Shown piece after piece: positions 35,589 through 45,288 of a DNA stretch of 64,000 bases. The notes beneath the pieces were generated by a model. The model searched no databases. It worked only from the letters and a program-made list of their open reading frames with translations, and was not told the origin of the DNA. Position 1 is the first letter of the stretch, and each line of letters opens with the position of its first letter. The DNA comes from Streptomyces longispororuber (GTDB taxonomy: Bacteria; Actinomycetota; Actinomycetes; Streptomycetales; Streptomycetaceae): assembly GCF_024448165.1 (NCBI RefSeq), contig NZ_JAMOLN010000013.1, positions 1 through 64,000 of the forward strand, read 5' to 3'. The translations under genes and the position numbers were made by a program.

Positions 35589-38168
35589 TCACATCGACTC
35601 CTGGTCGAGCAGCGCGCCGAGCGTCCCGCCCAACTCCGCGACCTGCGGAGGGCGCATCATTCCGTAGTGGTCGCCGGGCACGCGGCGCATGATCACCGGC
35701 CCGCTGGTCCAGGCCGCCCAGTCGTCGGCGGTGGACGCGGGGGAGTCCTCGGTGAGCAGCAGGTCGATCCGTCCGTCGTACTGCTCGGGACGCCACACCG
35801 CGGCCGTCGAGATGATCACGCGGAAGACCTCCATGCGGCGGCGCATCAGGTCGGCGGACCCGGGCGGCACCAGACCCGACTCGACGAGCGCGTCGATGAC
35901 CCGGTCGGCCTGTTCCGACTCGTCAAGGGCGGCCAGTTCCTCCACGGACCCGGCGGGCGGGTCGACCCCGGCCGTCAGCGCGAGGTTCTCGGCGAACATG
36001 GCGCGCAGCAGCGCCGCGTCCGGTGCCTCGTCCAGCATGGGTGGCCGCTGCGTGTCCAGCATCGCGAGCAGCGTGACCCGGGCGCCGCGCCGGCGCAGCC
36101 GCACCGCGGTCGCGTGCGCGAGGCCGCCGCCGACCGACCAGCCGACGAGCCGGTACGGCCCCTCGGGCGCCACCCGGAGCACGGCGTCGGCATACGCCTC
36201 GGCCATCTCCCCGATGGACGCGGGGAGTTCGCCCTCGTCCAGGCCCGGCACGGAGATCCCGTAGTACGGGACGCCGGCCGGCAGTTCACGGCAGAGCGCG
36301 GCGTACGCCAGCGACGAGCCGCTGCTCGCGTGGAAGAGGAAGACCGGGGCCCGTCCGGGGTCACCGGGCAGCAGCGGCACCACGACGTCCGCGGGCTCTG
36401 CGTCGGCCGCCGGCCGGGCGGGGCGTGTCGCGGCCAGCGCGTCGTCGGCCGCGGTCACCAGTGCGGTCAGGGTGGGACGGTGGAGGAACTCGCCCAGATC
36501 CAGGGCGATTCCGGTCCGCTCCCGGATCTCCACGACGAGCGCCGCCGCCTGGAGCGAACCGCCGCCGAGGGTGAAGAAGTCGTCGTCCGCCCTGGCCTCC
36601 GGCACGTCGAGCGCCGCGCGCCACAGCCCGGTGATCAACTGCCCGAGCGCGGACCAGGACCCGGGCGCCGGAGCGGGGGGCCGCTCCGTGTCGTCCGGCG
36701 CCGCGGTGGACGGGACACCGGGGAGGGGCCCACTCAGCGTGAGGGCGCTCAGCGGGGTGCCGGGCGCCGTGACCATGGTCTCCAGCACGGTCCGCAGATC
36801 GGCCAGCAGACACTCGACGCGCGCCCGGTCGAACAGCTCGGTCGAGTACTCGGCGGTCAGCTCCAGCGCGTGCGTGGAGGTGCGGGCGGCGCTCAGCGTG
36901 AGGTCGAAGCGCGACGTGCCGAGCGGCACGTCGCACGACTCCACGCGCAGGTCGCCGAGCGTGAACCCCTCGACGCGGGACTCGCTGGTCACCAGGGCGA
37001 CCTGGAACAGCGGGTTGCGGGCGCCGGAGCGTGTGGGCCGCTGCCGGGCCACCACCTGGTCGAACGGCAGCTCCTGGTGGCGGTGGGCGTCCGTCACGAC
37101 ATCGGCGGTGCGCTCGAGCAGCGTGCTCAGCGACGGGTCGCCCGCGGTGCTGGTGCGCAGCACGAGCGTGTTGGGGAAGAAGCCGATCAGCGGCTCCAGT
37201 TCGGGCCTGACCCGGCCGGCGAAGACGGTGCCGACGGTGATGTCGGTGCTCTCGGCCCAGCGGCTCAGCACCGCGTTCAGCGCGGTCGCGAGCACGGTGA
37301 GCAGCGGGCCCTCGTGCGCCGCCGTCAGGGCCTGGGCCAGCCGGGGCGGCAGCGCCACCCCGGTGATCGTCTCGCCGGCCCAGGTGGGTTTGCGCGGCCG
37401 CGGCCGGTCGGCGGGCAGCGCCGTCGGGACGGCTCCCGCCAGCTGCCGCGCCCAGTACTCGGCCTGCCGCTCGCCCACCGGACCGGCGATCCGGTCGCGC
37501 TGCCAGGCGGCGTAGTCCGTGTACTGCACGCCCGGGGCCGACGAGGGCAGTTCCGTCCCGTCCGGCCCGGCCAGATAGTCCCGGCTGAGCTCGCCGACGA
37601 GCAGCGGGATCGACCAGTCGTCCACGACGGCGTGGTGCAGGATCAGGGCGAACACGTGGTCGTCGGGGGCGAACCGCCACAGCCGCGCCCGCAGCGGGGC
37701 GGCCGCGGCGAGGTCGAACGGCTCCCGGGCCGCCCGCGCCACGTGCTCGCGCAGCGCCCGCTCCCGCCCGTCCGCGTCGAGCCCCGGCAGGTCCTCCAGC
37801 GGGAGCGGCACGGACTCGGGCGGCTCCTCGACGATCTGCCGGTCCCGGGCGAACCGGGTGCGCAGCACCGCGTGCCGGGCCGCGAGCCGGGTGACGGCCC
37901 GGCCGAGGGCGGCCACGTCCAGCGGGCCGCGCAGCCGCAGCACCACGGGCGTGTGGTAGATCGCCTGATGGTCCATCAACTGGTCGAGGAACCACATGCG
38001 TTGCTGCGCGTACGACAGGGGGGCGGCGGTGCCCGGCGGCAGCGGTGCGATCGGGCCGGGCAGCTCGCCGCGCCCGCGCACCGCCTCCTTGGCGCGGAGG
38101 CGGGCGAGCAACTCGGCGCGCCGCTCGGGGGACAGCCCGGCCAGGCGCTCGCGCAGAGCGGTGTCCAT
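35589..38168 (-). CDS. NRPS termination protein C-T-TE, no A domain
   Basis: A 859-residue NRPS protein. C domain at about 45-480 with active-site motif LHHAVVDDW, where the usual Gly after the second His motif is Asp. A carrier domain with Ser in FFTLGGGSLQA near residue 545 follows directly, so an A domain is missing. The C-terminal thioesterase (about 620-859) has Ser in VGWSVGGG and His in GDHYGMM. The last amino acid must be loaded in trans, as in syringomycin SyrE, which receives its residue from the SyrB1/SyrB2 pair. Two free A domains (26747 and 43012) are candidates. The TE releases or cyclises the peptide. It overlaps the upstream C-A-T gene by 1 base. Confidence 0.92.
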   Translation of the reverse strand: MDTALRERLAGLSPERRAELLARLRAKEAVRGRGELPGPIAPLPPGTAAPLSYAQQRMWFLDQLMDHQAIYHTPVVLRLRGPLDVAALGRAVTRLAARHAVLRTRFARDRQIVEEPPESVPLPLEDLPGLDADGRERALREHVARAAREPFDLAAAAPLRARLWRFAPDDHVFALILHHAVVDDWSIPLLVGELSRDYLAGPDGTELPSSAPGVQYTDYAAWQRDRIAGPVGERQAEYWARQLAGAVPTALPADRPRPRKPTWAGETITGVALPPRLAQALTAAHEGPLLTVLATALNAVLSRWAESTDITVGTVFAGRVRPELEPLIGFFPNTLVLRTSTAGDPSLSTLLERTADVVTDAHRHQELPFDQVVARQRPTRSGARNPLFQVALVTSESRVEGFTLGDLRVESCDVPLGTSRFDLTLSAARTSTHALELTAEYSTELFDRARVECLLADLRTVLETMVTAPGTPLSALTLSGPLPGVPSTAAPDDTERPPAPAPGSWSALGQLITGLWRAALDVPEARADDDFFTLGGGSLQAAALVVEIRERTGIALDLGEFLHRPTLTALVTAADDALAATRPARPAADAEPADVVVPLLPGDPGRAPVFLFHASSGSSLAYAALCRELPAGVPYYGISVPGLDEGELPASIGEMAEAYADAVLRVAPEGPYRLVGWSVGGGLAHATAVRLRRRGARVTLLAMLDTQRPPMLDEAPDAALLRAMFAENLALTAGVDPPAGSVEELAALDESEQADRVIDALVESGLVPPGSADLMRRRMEVFRVIISTAAVWRPEQYDGRIDLLLTEDSPASTADDWAAWTSGPVIMRRVPGDHYGMMRPPQVAELGGTLGALLDQESM

Positions 38169-41100
38169 CAGGCGTCCTCCAGGTCGTCGAGCAGCTCGGC
38201 CAGCAGGTCGTCGTCGGCCGCGGCCAGTTCCTCGCCCTCGATGAGCTCGGCGAGACCGGCGATGGTCGAGGCGCGGAAGAAGGCGCGCAGCTCCAGGCTG
38301 ACGCCGAAGGCGTCGCGCACCCGCGACGTGATCTGGGTGATCCGCAGCGAGTTGCCGCCGAGCGAGAAGAAGTCGTCGTGCACGCCGAGGTCCGTGGTGC
38401 CCAGGACCTCGCCCCAGATCTCGGCGAGCCTGCGCTCCGTCGGCGTGCGCGGCCCGGTCCTCTCGGACGCGGCCGGGCGGTCCGGATCGGGCAGCCTGGC
38501 GTGGTCGATCTTGCCGTTGGCGTTCAGCGGGAAGGAGTCGACGGCGACGAACGCGGCGGGGACCAGACCGGCGGGCAGCAGCGCGGAGAGCTCCGTGCGC
38601 AGGGCCGCGGTGTCGGGCACGGCGCCGTCGTCCGTCACGAGGTGGGCGACGAGGGCGCCGTCCCGCAGCGTCACCAGGGCCTGCCGGATCCCCGGCCGGT
38701 CGGTGAGCACCGCCTCGATCTCGCCCGGTTCGACGCGCAGTCCGCGCACCTTCAGCTGGCGGTCCACCCGGCCGTGGAAGGTGAGGACGCCGTCGGGGCG
38801 GCGGACCGCCAGGTCACCGGTGCGGTAGACCCGGCTGCCCGGCGGACCGAAGGGGTCGGGCAGGAACTTCTCCGCGGTCAGCCCCGGACGGCCGAGATAG
38901 CCGCGGGCCACACCGGTCCCGCCGATGTACAGCTCGCCGGGGACTCCCTCGGGCGCGAGGTCGCCGCGCTCGTCCACGACGTACGCCCGGTAGCCGGCCA
39001 GCGGCAGACCGATGGGCGGCGGACCGTCCAGCGGGCCGGGGACGAGGTGGTCGATGCAGGCGACGGTCGCCTCGGTGGGCCCGTACGCGTTGTGGAACTC
39101 GCGGCCCGGCACGTTCCACCGGTTGACCAGGTCACCCGGGTAGGGCTCCAGACCCACGAACAGGGCCCGCAGATCGGGGAAGGCGTCCGCGTCGAGCTCG
39201 CCGAGGATCGCCGGGGGCAGGTCGGTCACCGTGACCGCCGTGGAGCGCATCAGCTCGGCGAGCCCGTCGAAGTCGTGCAGCACCTCGACCGGCGCCTGCA
39301 CGAGTGCCGCGCCGCTGGTCAGCGCCGAGAAGAAGTCGAAGACGCTGACGTCGAAGGCCGGGTTGGCGAACTGGAGCACGCGGTCCCCGGGCCCGAGCCG
39401 GAAGGTCCCGACGATGGTGAGCACGAACTCGACGACCTGACGGTGCTCCACCACCACGCCCTTGGGGCGGCCGGTGGAACCCGACGTGTAGATGACGTAG
39501 GCCGCGGAGGCGGGGTCGACGACCCGCGCGGAACCGTCGTCGGCGTCGTCGCTCTCCTCGGTGTCGGGCGCGTCCAGCAGGACCGGCGACACCCCCTCGG
39601 GCAGCAGCCCGGCGACGTCGCCCACGGTCACCACGGTCCGGCAGTCCGCGTCGTCGAGCATCCACGCGATCCGGTCCGCCGGATAGCCGGGATCCATCGG
39701 CAGGTACGCCGCGCCCGCCTTGAGCACCGCGAGCAGCGCCGCGGGCAGCTCGGGGCCGCGCGGCAGCAGCACGCCGACGATCTCGCCCGCCTCGGTGCGC
39801 CGCCGCAGCCGCCGGGCCAGCCGGTCGGCGCGGGCGTTCAGTTCGCCGTACGAGACGGTGGTGCCCTCGAACAGGCACGCGGGGGCGTCGGGGTCGGCGG
39901 CGGCACGCGCCTCGAAGAGCTGGTGGAGCAGCCGGCCGCGCGCACCGGGCGCGTCGGGACCGGTGCTGTGGCGCAGCGCGAGGGCCCGCCGCTCGGAGCC
40001 GAGCAGATCGAGGCCGGACAGCGGGACGGTGGGGTCGGCGCACACCTGGTCGAGCACGGCGGCGTACTGCGCGAGCAGCCGCTCGATCCGGTCCGCGTCG
40101 AAGAGGTCGGTGGCGTACTCGGCCCACAGGTCGAGCCCCTCGCCGGGGACCTCGGTGACCTGCACGGCGAGGTCGAACCGGGCGGTGCCCTGCCCGACCG
40201 GCTCGGCGACGACCCGCAGGCCGCCCGCCTCACCGCTGCCCGCCGTCGCGTTCTGCAGGGTGAAGGAGACCTGGAAGAGCGGATTGCGGCTGGTGTCCCG
40301 CTCGGGGCGCAGCTCCCGGACGAGCCGGTCGAAGCCGAGTCCCTGGTGGAGGTGGGCGCCGAGGACGGTCTCCCGGGTCCGGGCGATCAGCTCGCTGAAG
40401 GCCGGGTCGCCGGCGGTGCTGGTGCGCAGCACCAGCGTGTTGGCGAAGAAGCCGATGAGCCGCTCGATGTCGGGGTGGTCGCGCCCGGCGAACACCGAGC
40501 CGACGGCCACGTCCTTGGCGCCGGTGTAGCAGGTCAGCAGGGCGTTGAAGGCGGCCAGCAGCACGCTGAGCAGCGTCGCCTGCTCGGCGCGGGCCAGTTC
40601 GCCGAGCCGGGTGCGCAGCCCGTCGGGAAGGCGCAGGACGGTGGTGGCGCCGCGGAAGCTCTGCTCGGCCGGTCGCGGCCGGTCGGTGGGGAGGTCGAGC
40701 GTCGGCAGGTCCGCGAGGCGCTCGCGCCAGTAGGCGAGCAGCCGCTCGGTGGCCTCGGCCGACGCCTTCTCCCGCTCCCAGGACGCGAAGTCCGCGTACT
40801 GGACGGGTAGTTCGGGCAGCTCGGTGGTGGTGCCGGCGACCGCGGCGGCGTAACCGGCCGTCAGTTCGCCGACCAGGATGGCGGTGGACCAGCCGTCGGT
40901 CGCGATGTGGTGGATGCACAGGACCAGCAGGTGTTCCGTGGGCGCGAGCCGGATCAGCCGGGCGCGCAGCAGCGGACCGGCCGCCAGGTCGAAGGCGCCG
41001 GTGGCGACCTCGTCCGCGAGGGCGCGGGCCGTCTCGTCGGCCTTGTCGGGGTCCAGCTGATCCGTCAGATCGGTCAGCGGGATGTCCACCCGGTCCGGGG

Positions 41101-41470
41101 CCGGATCGATGATCTGGTGCGGCACCCCGTGCTCTTCGCTGTAGCGGGTGCGCAGGCTCTCGTGGCGTCCGACGACGAGGGTGAGCGCCGCGACCAGCTT
41201 CTCGTGGTCCAGCTCCCCGTGCAGGCGCAGCGCCAGCGGGGAGTTGTAGACGGGCTGGCCCGGCGTCCACTTGTCGAGGAACCAGAGCCGCTGCCCGGCG
41301 AACGACAGGGGCAACGGACGGTCGCGCGGCACCGGGGACAGACTCGCCGGAGCGTTTCGGCGAGCGCCCAACTCCTTCAGCAGCCGCTTGGCCTCGGTGA
41401 CCTCACCGGTGGCCTTGCGAGCGGTGCGGGCACGAGCCGGGATCGGCCCGCCGGCTTCGAACCTCGGCAT
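38168..41470 (-). CDS. NRPS module C-A-T
   Basis: A 1100-residue single-module NRPS. C domain at about 50-485 with IHHIATDGWS; A domain at about 515-1000 with YTSGSTGRPKGV, NAYGPTEAT and NGKIDH; carrier domain with Ser in FFSLGGNSLR near 1058. Specificity residues by eye: D-V-F-D-F-G-A-V-A-(K), which I cannot assign. No epimerase or methyltransferase is present. The ATG at 41470 has AGGAG 7-8 bases upstream and is preferred to 41488. It heads the minus-strand operon and diverges from the MFS gene. Confidence 0.92.
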   Translation of the reverse strand: MPRFEAGGPIPARARTARKATGEVTEAKRLLKELGARRNAPASLSPVPRDRPLPLSFAGQRLWFLDKWTPGQPVYNSPLALRLHGELDHEKLVAALTLVVGRHESLRTRYSEEHGVPHQIIDPAPDRVDIPLTDLTDQLDPDKADETARALADEVATGAFDLAAGPLLRARLIRLAPTEHLLVLCIHHIATDGWSTAILVGELTAGYAAAVAGTTTELPELPVQYADFASWEREKASAEATERLLAYWRERLADLPTLDLPTDRPRPAEQSFRGATTVLRLPDGLRTRLGELARAEQATLLSVLLAAFNALLTCYTGAKDVAVGSVFAGRDHPDIERLIGFFANTLVLRTSTAGDPAFSELIARTRETVLGAHLHQGLGFDRLVRELRPERDTSRNPLFQVSFTLQNATAGSGEAGGLRVVAEPVGQGTARFDLAVQVTEVPGEGLDLWAEYATDLFDADRIERLLAQYAAVLDQVCADPTVPLSGLDLLGSERRALALRHSTGPDAPGARGRLLHQLFEARAAADPDAPACLFEGTTVSYGELNARADRLARRLRRRTEAGEIVGVLLPRGPELPAALLAVLKAGAAYLPMDPGYPADRIAWMLDDADCRTVVTVGDVAGLLPEGVSPVLLDAPDTEESDDADDGSARVVDPASAAYVIYTSGSTGRPKGVVVEHRQVVEFVLTIVGTFRLGPGDRVLQFANPAFDVSVFDFFSALTSGAALVQAPVEVLHDFDGLAELMRSTAVTVTDLPPAILGELDADAFPDLRALFVGLEPYPGDLVNRWNVPGREFHNAYGPTEATVACIDHLVPGPLDGPPPIGLPLAGYRAYVVDERGDLAPEGVPGELYIGGTGVARGYLGRPGLTAEKFLPDPFGPPGSRVYRTGDLAVRRPDGVLTFHGRVDRQLKVRGLRVEPGEIEAVLTDRPGIRQALVTLRDGALVAHLVTDDGAVPDTAALRTELSALLPAGLVPAAFVAVDSFPLNANGKIDHARLPDPDRPAASERTGPRTPTERRLAEIWGEVLGTTDLGVHDDFFSLGGNSLRITQITSRVRDAFGVSLELRAFFRASTIAGLAELIEGEELAAADDDLLAELLDDLEDA

Positions 41471-41722
41471 GCGGCATCTCCTCTGCACAGACTCCTGGTG
41501 CCTGGCAACTGTGGCCCACGCGGTAAGGGGCGGCTATCGGGACTTCTCCCGACTGGCCGGGCAGGGCCGCGATGTCCCAGCGTGACTGGGGAGTTTCCCG
41601 GAGTGCTGGGTCCTGTCCTGGGTTCCCTGTCTGCGCCCCGACGCCCGGCACCGCGCCCGCCCTCCGGGCGGACGACGGGGAACTCCGGACAGGACCCAGG
41701 CGCGAAGTGAGGTGGGGCACCG
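41471..41722. promoter_or_regulatory. divergent control region with long inverted repeat
   Basis: A 252-base gap between the NRPS operon and the MFS gene. TGGGTCCTGTCC (41607-41618) is repeated inverted as GGACAGGACCCA (41687-41698), 68 bases apart, and the inner flanks match in 7 of the next 9 positions. GGGA...TCCC palindromes lie at 41539-41550 and 41589-41599; a related GGGAACTTCCC is at 45289 in the other divergent region of this cluster. Likely binding sites for a cluster regulator; promoters themselves not located. Confidence 0.5.
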
Positions 41723-43015
41723 GTGCAGATCCGACGGCAACCGCGGGCGGATCAGCGCCCGGCACGGCAGGACGGCGACTTCCGGCGACTGTGGGCCGGG
41801 GACGCGGTGTCGCAGCTGGGTTCGCAGATCACCATCTTCGCGCTGCCCTACATGGCGGTGGCATCACTGGACGCGTCGGCCGATCAGGTCGGCCTGCTCC
41901 AGGCGCTCTACACCCTGCCGTTCCTGCTGGTCCCGCTGCCCGCCGGAGTGTGGCTGGAGAACCGGGCCCGGCGGCCCGTGCTCATCCTGATGTGCCTGCT
42001 CGGCGCCGCCCTCGTCCTCTCGGTCCCGGTCGCCGACGCCTTCGGCTCGCTCGGGCTCGCGCACCTCTACGTCATCGCGCTGCTGGGCGGCGCGGGAGCC
42101 GTCGTCTCGGACATCGCCAAGGTCTCGCTGGTGCCGCAGCTCGTCGGCGCCGATCAACTGGCCTCGGCCAACAGCCGGTTGAACGTCGGCCTCGCCGTCG
42201 GCGGCACCGCGGGACCCGGCCTCGCCGGCTGGCTGACCGCGCTGGTGGGCGTGTCGAACGCGCTCGTCCTCGACGCCCTGTCCTACCTGTGGTGCGCGCT
42301 GATGACCGGCCGCATGACCCACCGCGAGCCGCCGCCCCCGCCCGGCCGTCCCGCCCGGAACCTGCCCGCGGAGGTGCGCGAGGGACTGCGCACCGTCTTC
42401 GCGACACCCCCGGTGCGCAGCATCGCCCTGCACGCGGCGCTCAACAACGCGGGCGTCCAGCTCCTGAACGTCGTACTCGTCATCCACCTCGTCCGCGACC
42501 GCGACGACGGCAGCGCCGCCTACGGCCTGGTACTGGTCTGCGGCGGTGTCGGCGCCGTCCTCGGCACCCTCGCCGCGCCCCGGCTCATCCGGGCCTTCGG
42601 GTACGGCCGGGCCATGCTCGGCACCCTCGCGGTCACCGTCAACGCGTTCTGGATCATGCCCCTCGTGGACGGCTCGCGCCCGGTCGTGGTGGCGTCGTTC
42701 GCGCTGGCCCTCGGCATCGCCTCGGCGGGCACGGGCGTCGGCGGCGTGGTGAGCGTGACGGTCCGTCAACTCCTCACGCCCGCCTCCCTGCACGCCCGGA
42801 TGAACGCCAGCTACCGCATGGTCACCTTCGGCACGATCCCGCTCGGTGCGCTGCTCGGCGGGCTGCTCGTGGAGCGGATCGGCGCGGCGGCGACGCTGTG
42901 GATCGTGCCGTTCCTGTTCACCGCGGCCGTACTGCCGCTCGCCCACCGGTCCGTGCGCTCGCTCGGCAGGACCCCCGAACACACGGAGCGAAAGGTACTG
43001 GAGGTGAAGCGGTGA
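41723..43015 (+). CDS. MFS exporter
   Basis: A 430-residue membrane protein of the major facilitator superfamily with about 10-12 hydrophobic segments. It opens DFRRLWAGDAVSQLGSQIT, which is the usual start of the DHA3/MefE-like drug-efflux group, and has DALSYLWCA at the end of the first half. Export of, and resistance to, the peptide product is the likely role. GTG start with GAGGTGGGG upstream. It overlaps the following A domain by 4 bases. Confidence 0.88.
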   Translation: MQIRRQPRADQRPARQDGDFRRLWAGDAVSQLGSQITIFALPYMAVASLDASADQVGLLQALYTLPFLLVPLPAGVWLENRARRPVLILMCLLGAALVLSVPVADAFGSLGLAHLYVIALLGGAGAVVSDIAKVSLVPQLVGADQLASANSRLNVGLAVGGTAGPGLAGWLTALVGVSNALVLDALSYLWCALMTGRMTHREPPPPPGRPARNLPAEVREGLRTVFATPPVRSIALHAALNNAGVQLLNVVLVIHLVRDRDDGSAAYGLVLVCGGVGAVLGTLAAPRLIRAFGYGRAMLGTLAVTVNAFWIMPLVDGSRPVVVASFALALGIASAGTGVGGVVSVTVRQLLTPASLHARMNASYRMVTFGTIPLGALLGGLLVERIGAAATLWIVPFLFTAAVLPLAHRSVRSLGRTPEHTERKVLEVKR

Positions 43016-44460
43016 CGTTCATCGACCGGATCGCGGCACAGGCCGCGGCGGACCCCCACGCGGTGGCGGTCCTCGACGGCGACACAGCCGTCACGTACGC
43101 CGAGTTGTGGGAGCGGGCCGGCCGGACCGCGGCCCGTCTCACCGCGGCCGGAGTCGGCCCCGGCAGCCGGGTCGCCGTCGCCGCGGGCCGCGGCGCGGCA
43201 CACGTCGTCGCGGCACTCGGCAGCTGGCGGTCGGGCGCCGCGGTCGTCCCCCTCGACCCCGCCGCCACCCCGCTGCGCCGCGAGCAGGTGCTGCGCGCCG
43301 CCGCCCCGGCCGCCACGATCGGCGGGGACGGAACCGTCGAGCGGCACGGCGGCCCCGGCCCCGACGACACCGCGCCCCTGGGCCTCGACCGCTGCGCCAC
43401 GGACGGCTACTACGTGTTCACCTCGGGGTCCACCGGCCGGCCGAAGGGCATCGCCATGCCCCGCGCCGCCCTCGACAACCTGGTGGACTGGCAACTGTCC
43501 GACCTCGGCGAACGCCCGCACCGCAGGGTCGCCTGGTTCGCCCCGGTCGCCTTCGACGTGTCGCTCCAGGAGATCGTCTGCACGCTCGCCGCCGGCGGGA
43601 CGCTCGCCGTGGTGCCCGAGGAGATCCGCGCGCGTCCCGACGCGTTCCTCGCCTGGCTGGTGGAGACCCGCATCGAGGTGCTCCACCTGCCGTACGTCGC
43701 CCTGCAGATGCTCGCGGTGCAGGCCGCCACGAGCCCGCTCACCGCACGGCTGCGGCTCACCGAGGTGATCACGGCCGGCGAGGTGCTCAAGTGCACCCCG
43801 GACATCGTGCGCATGTTCCTGCGCCTGCCGGGCGCCCGGCTGACCAACCAGTACGGCCCGTCGGAGACCCATGTCGTCACCCGGTACGCGCTCCCCGGCG
43901 ACCCGGCCCTGTGGCCCGCGCTCCCGCCGCTCGGCACCGCCGTCCCCGGCGTGCGGGTGACGCTGCGGGACGCCGAAGGGGCCGAGGTCGCGCCGGGGGA
44001 GCAGGGCGAGCTGTGCGTCGGCGGGATCGTGCTGCGCGGCTACGTGGGCGAGGGCGCGGCCGAGGCCAACGCGCGGGCCCTCGCCGGGGGTCACTACCGC
44101 ACCGGCGACCACGCGAGCGAACGCGCCGGACTGTTCTCGTTCGCCGGGCGCAAGGACCACCAGGTCAAGATCGACGGACACCGGGTGGAGCCCGAGGGCG
44201 TCGAGAGCGTGCTGCTCGAACACCCCGGCGTGCGGGAGGCGGTGTGCCTCGTCACCGGCCGGGAGTCCCTCGCCCGCTCCCTCGCCGCGATCGTCGTGGG
44301 CAGCGCGGGACAGGCCGAGCTGCAGGCGTTCCTGCACGCCCGGCTGCCCGCGTCGATGGTGCCGCGGCGGTTCGTCGTCGTGGACGCGCTGCCGCTCACT
44401 ACCACCGGAAAGGCCGACCGGCTGGCCGCCGAGCGGCTACTCGCGCCCGGCCGGCTGTAG
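43012..44460 (+). CDS. free adenylation domain, proline-like code
   Basis: A 482-residue A domain without C or T. Core motifs: FTSGSTGRPKGI, FDVSLQEI, NQYGPSET, YRTGDH, TTGKADR. The FDVSLQEI...TLAAGGTL style and the code D-V-Q-H-I-A-Q-V-V-(K) are closest to proline activators (DVQLIAHVVK, eight of ten the same). The substrate may be Pro or another cyclic imino acid. Because the cluster has the machinery for a proline-like azabicyclic amino acid, that residue is an attractive substrate. The only NRPS carrier without its own A domain is in the C-T-TE protein, so this A domain may load it in trans. Its end overlaps the convergent sulfotransferase by 24 bases. Confidence 0.88.
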   Translation: MTFIDRIAAQAAADPHAVAVLDGDTAVTYAELWERAGRTAARLTAAGVGPGSRVAVAAGRGAAHVVAALGSWRSGAAVVPLDPAATPLRREQVLRAAAPAATIGGDGTVERHGGPGPDDTAPLGLDRCATDGYYVFTSGSTGRPKGIAMPRAALDNLVDWQLSDLGERPHRRVAWFAPVAFDVSLQEIVCTLAAGGTLAVVPEEIRARPDAFLAWLVETRIEVLHLPYVALQMLAVQAATSPLTARLRLTEVITAGEVLKCTPDIVRMFLRLPGARLTNQYGPSETHVVTRYALPGDPALWPALPPLGTAVPGVRVTLRDAEGAEVAPGEQGELCVGGIVLRGYVGEGAAEANARALAGGHYRTGDHASERAGLFSFAGRKDHQVKIDGHRVEPEGVESVLLEHPGVREAVCLVTGRESLARSLAAIVVGSAGQAELQAFLHARLPASMVPRRFVVVDALPLTTTGKADRLAAERLLAPGRL

Positions 44461-45198
44461 CCGCCGCTCGCGCAGCGTCTCGTAGAACGGCAGGTGGTGC
44501 CGGAGGTACGAGGACAGCGCGGGGTCGGCCGCCAGGTCCGCCGCGTGGTCCCGCCGCGTCGTGCGGAAACCGGCGGACGAGCTGGCCTCCTCGTGCCAGC
44601 GGGAGGTGCGCTGCCACTCGCTGCGCTCGCCCGGCTGCCAGTTCAGGGCGTCGGGCAGGAAGGGGATGCCGACGGCCGCGCAGTACGCGGCGATCAGGCC
44701 GGGGGCGTCCGTGACCAGGTCCGCCGAGTCGATGACGGCCGGCGGCCTGGCACTGCGCGCGGCGACCGCCCGGTAGATCTCGAACTGCGCCTCCCCGCCG
44801 ATCTGGTGGAGCCGCACCTCGGGGTTGAGCGCGTGGTAGGAGGCGATGGTCTCCGCGGGGTGGCGGATGATGAAGGTGTGCGTGGCGTCGCGGCCGAGGA
44901 AGGCCTCGTCGGCCAGGAGCGCCGGATAGCGCTCGTCGGTCGTGTCCTTGAAGAAGACCGGCTTGGCGCGGGCCAGCTCCCGGATCGCCGCGAGCAGCTC
45001 CGCCTCCGTGCCGACCGTCAGGTCGCCGACCTGGACGCTGCCGAACTCCGCGAGGTTCGAGAAGGGTTCGTGCAGCACGTGGTGGTCGCCGCGCTCGGCC
45101 ATCATCCGGAAGAACGCCGTGGAGCGGCTGCGCGGCATGCCCCACAGCGCGATGATGCGCGGCCGGTCGTCCGTGTCGTTCTCGCTGGTCACCGTCAC
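44437..45198 (-). CDS. PAPS-dependent sulfotransferase
   Basis: A 253-residue sulfotransferase. The PAPS 5'-phosphate loop is WGMPRSRSTAFFRMM near residues 19-33, and FIIRHPAETIASYHAL near 110-125 matches the 3'-phosphate binding strand-helix (Arg and Ser). It is the natural user of the PAPS made by CysC/D/N. In azinomycin- and ficellomycin-type pathways a hydroxyl of the carrier-protein-derived diamino acid is sulfated and then displaced by an amine to form an aziridine; the presence of that same precursor pathway at 58-64 kb suggests the same step. Plain sulfation of the finished peptide is the alternative. GTG start with AAGGGA 6 bases upstream. Confidence 0.85.
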   Translation of the reverse strand: MTVTSENDTDDRPRIIALWGMPRSRSTAFFRMMAERGDHHVLHEPFSNLAEFGSVQVGDLTVGTEAELLAAIRELARAKPVFFKDTTDERYPALLADEAFLGRDATHTFIIRHPAETIASYHALNPEVRLHQIGGEAQFEIYRAVAARSARPPAVIDSADLVTDAPGLIAAYCAAVGIPFLPDALNWQPGERSEWQRTSRWHEEASSSAGFRTTRRDHAADLAADPALSSYLRHHLPFYETLRERRLQPAGRE

Positions 45199-45288
45199 TG
45201 TCGTCCCTTCGCCGGCACGGCCGTTGAGCTCCGCAGTCTGGCACGGAACGGAGCCCCGTCCGAGGCGTTGCGGCCCTTCGCCGGGTAG

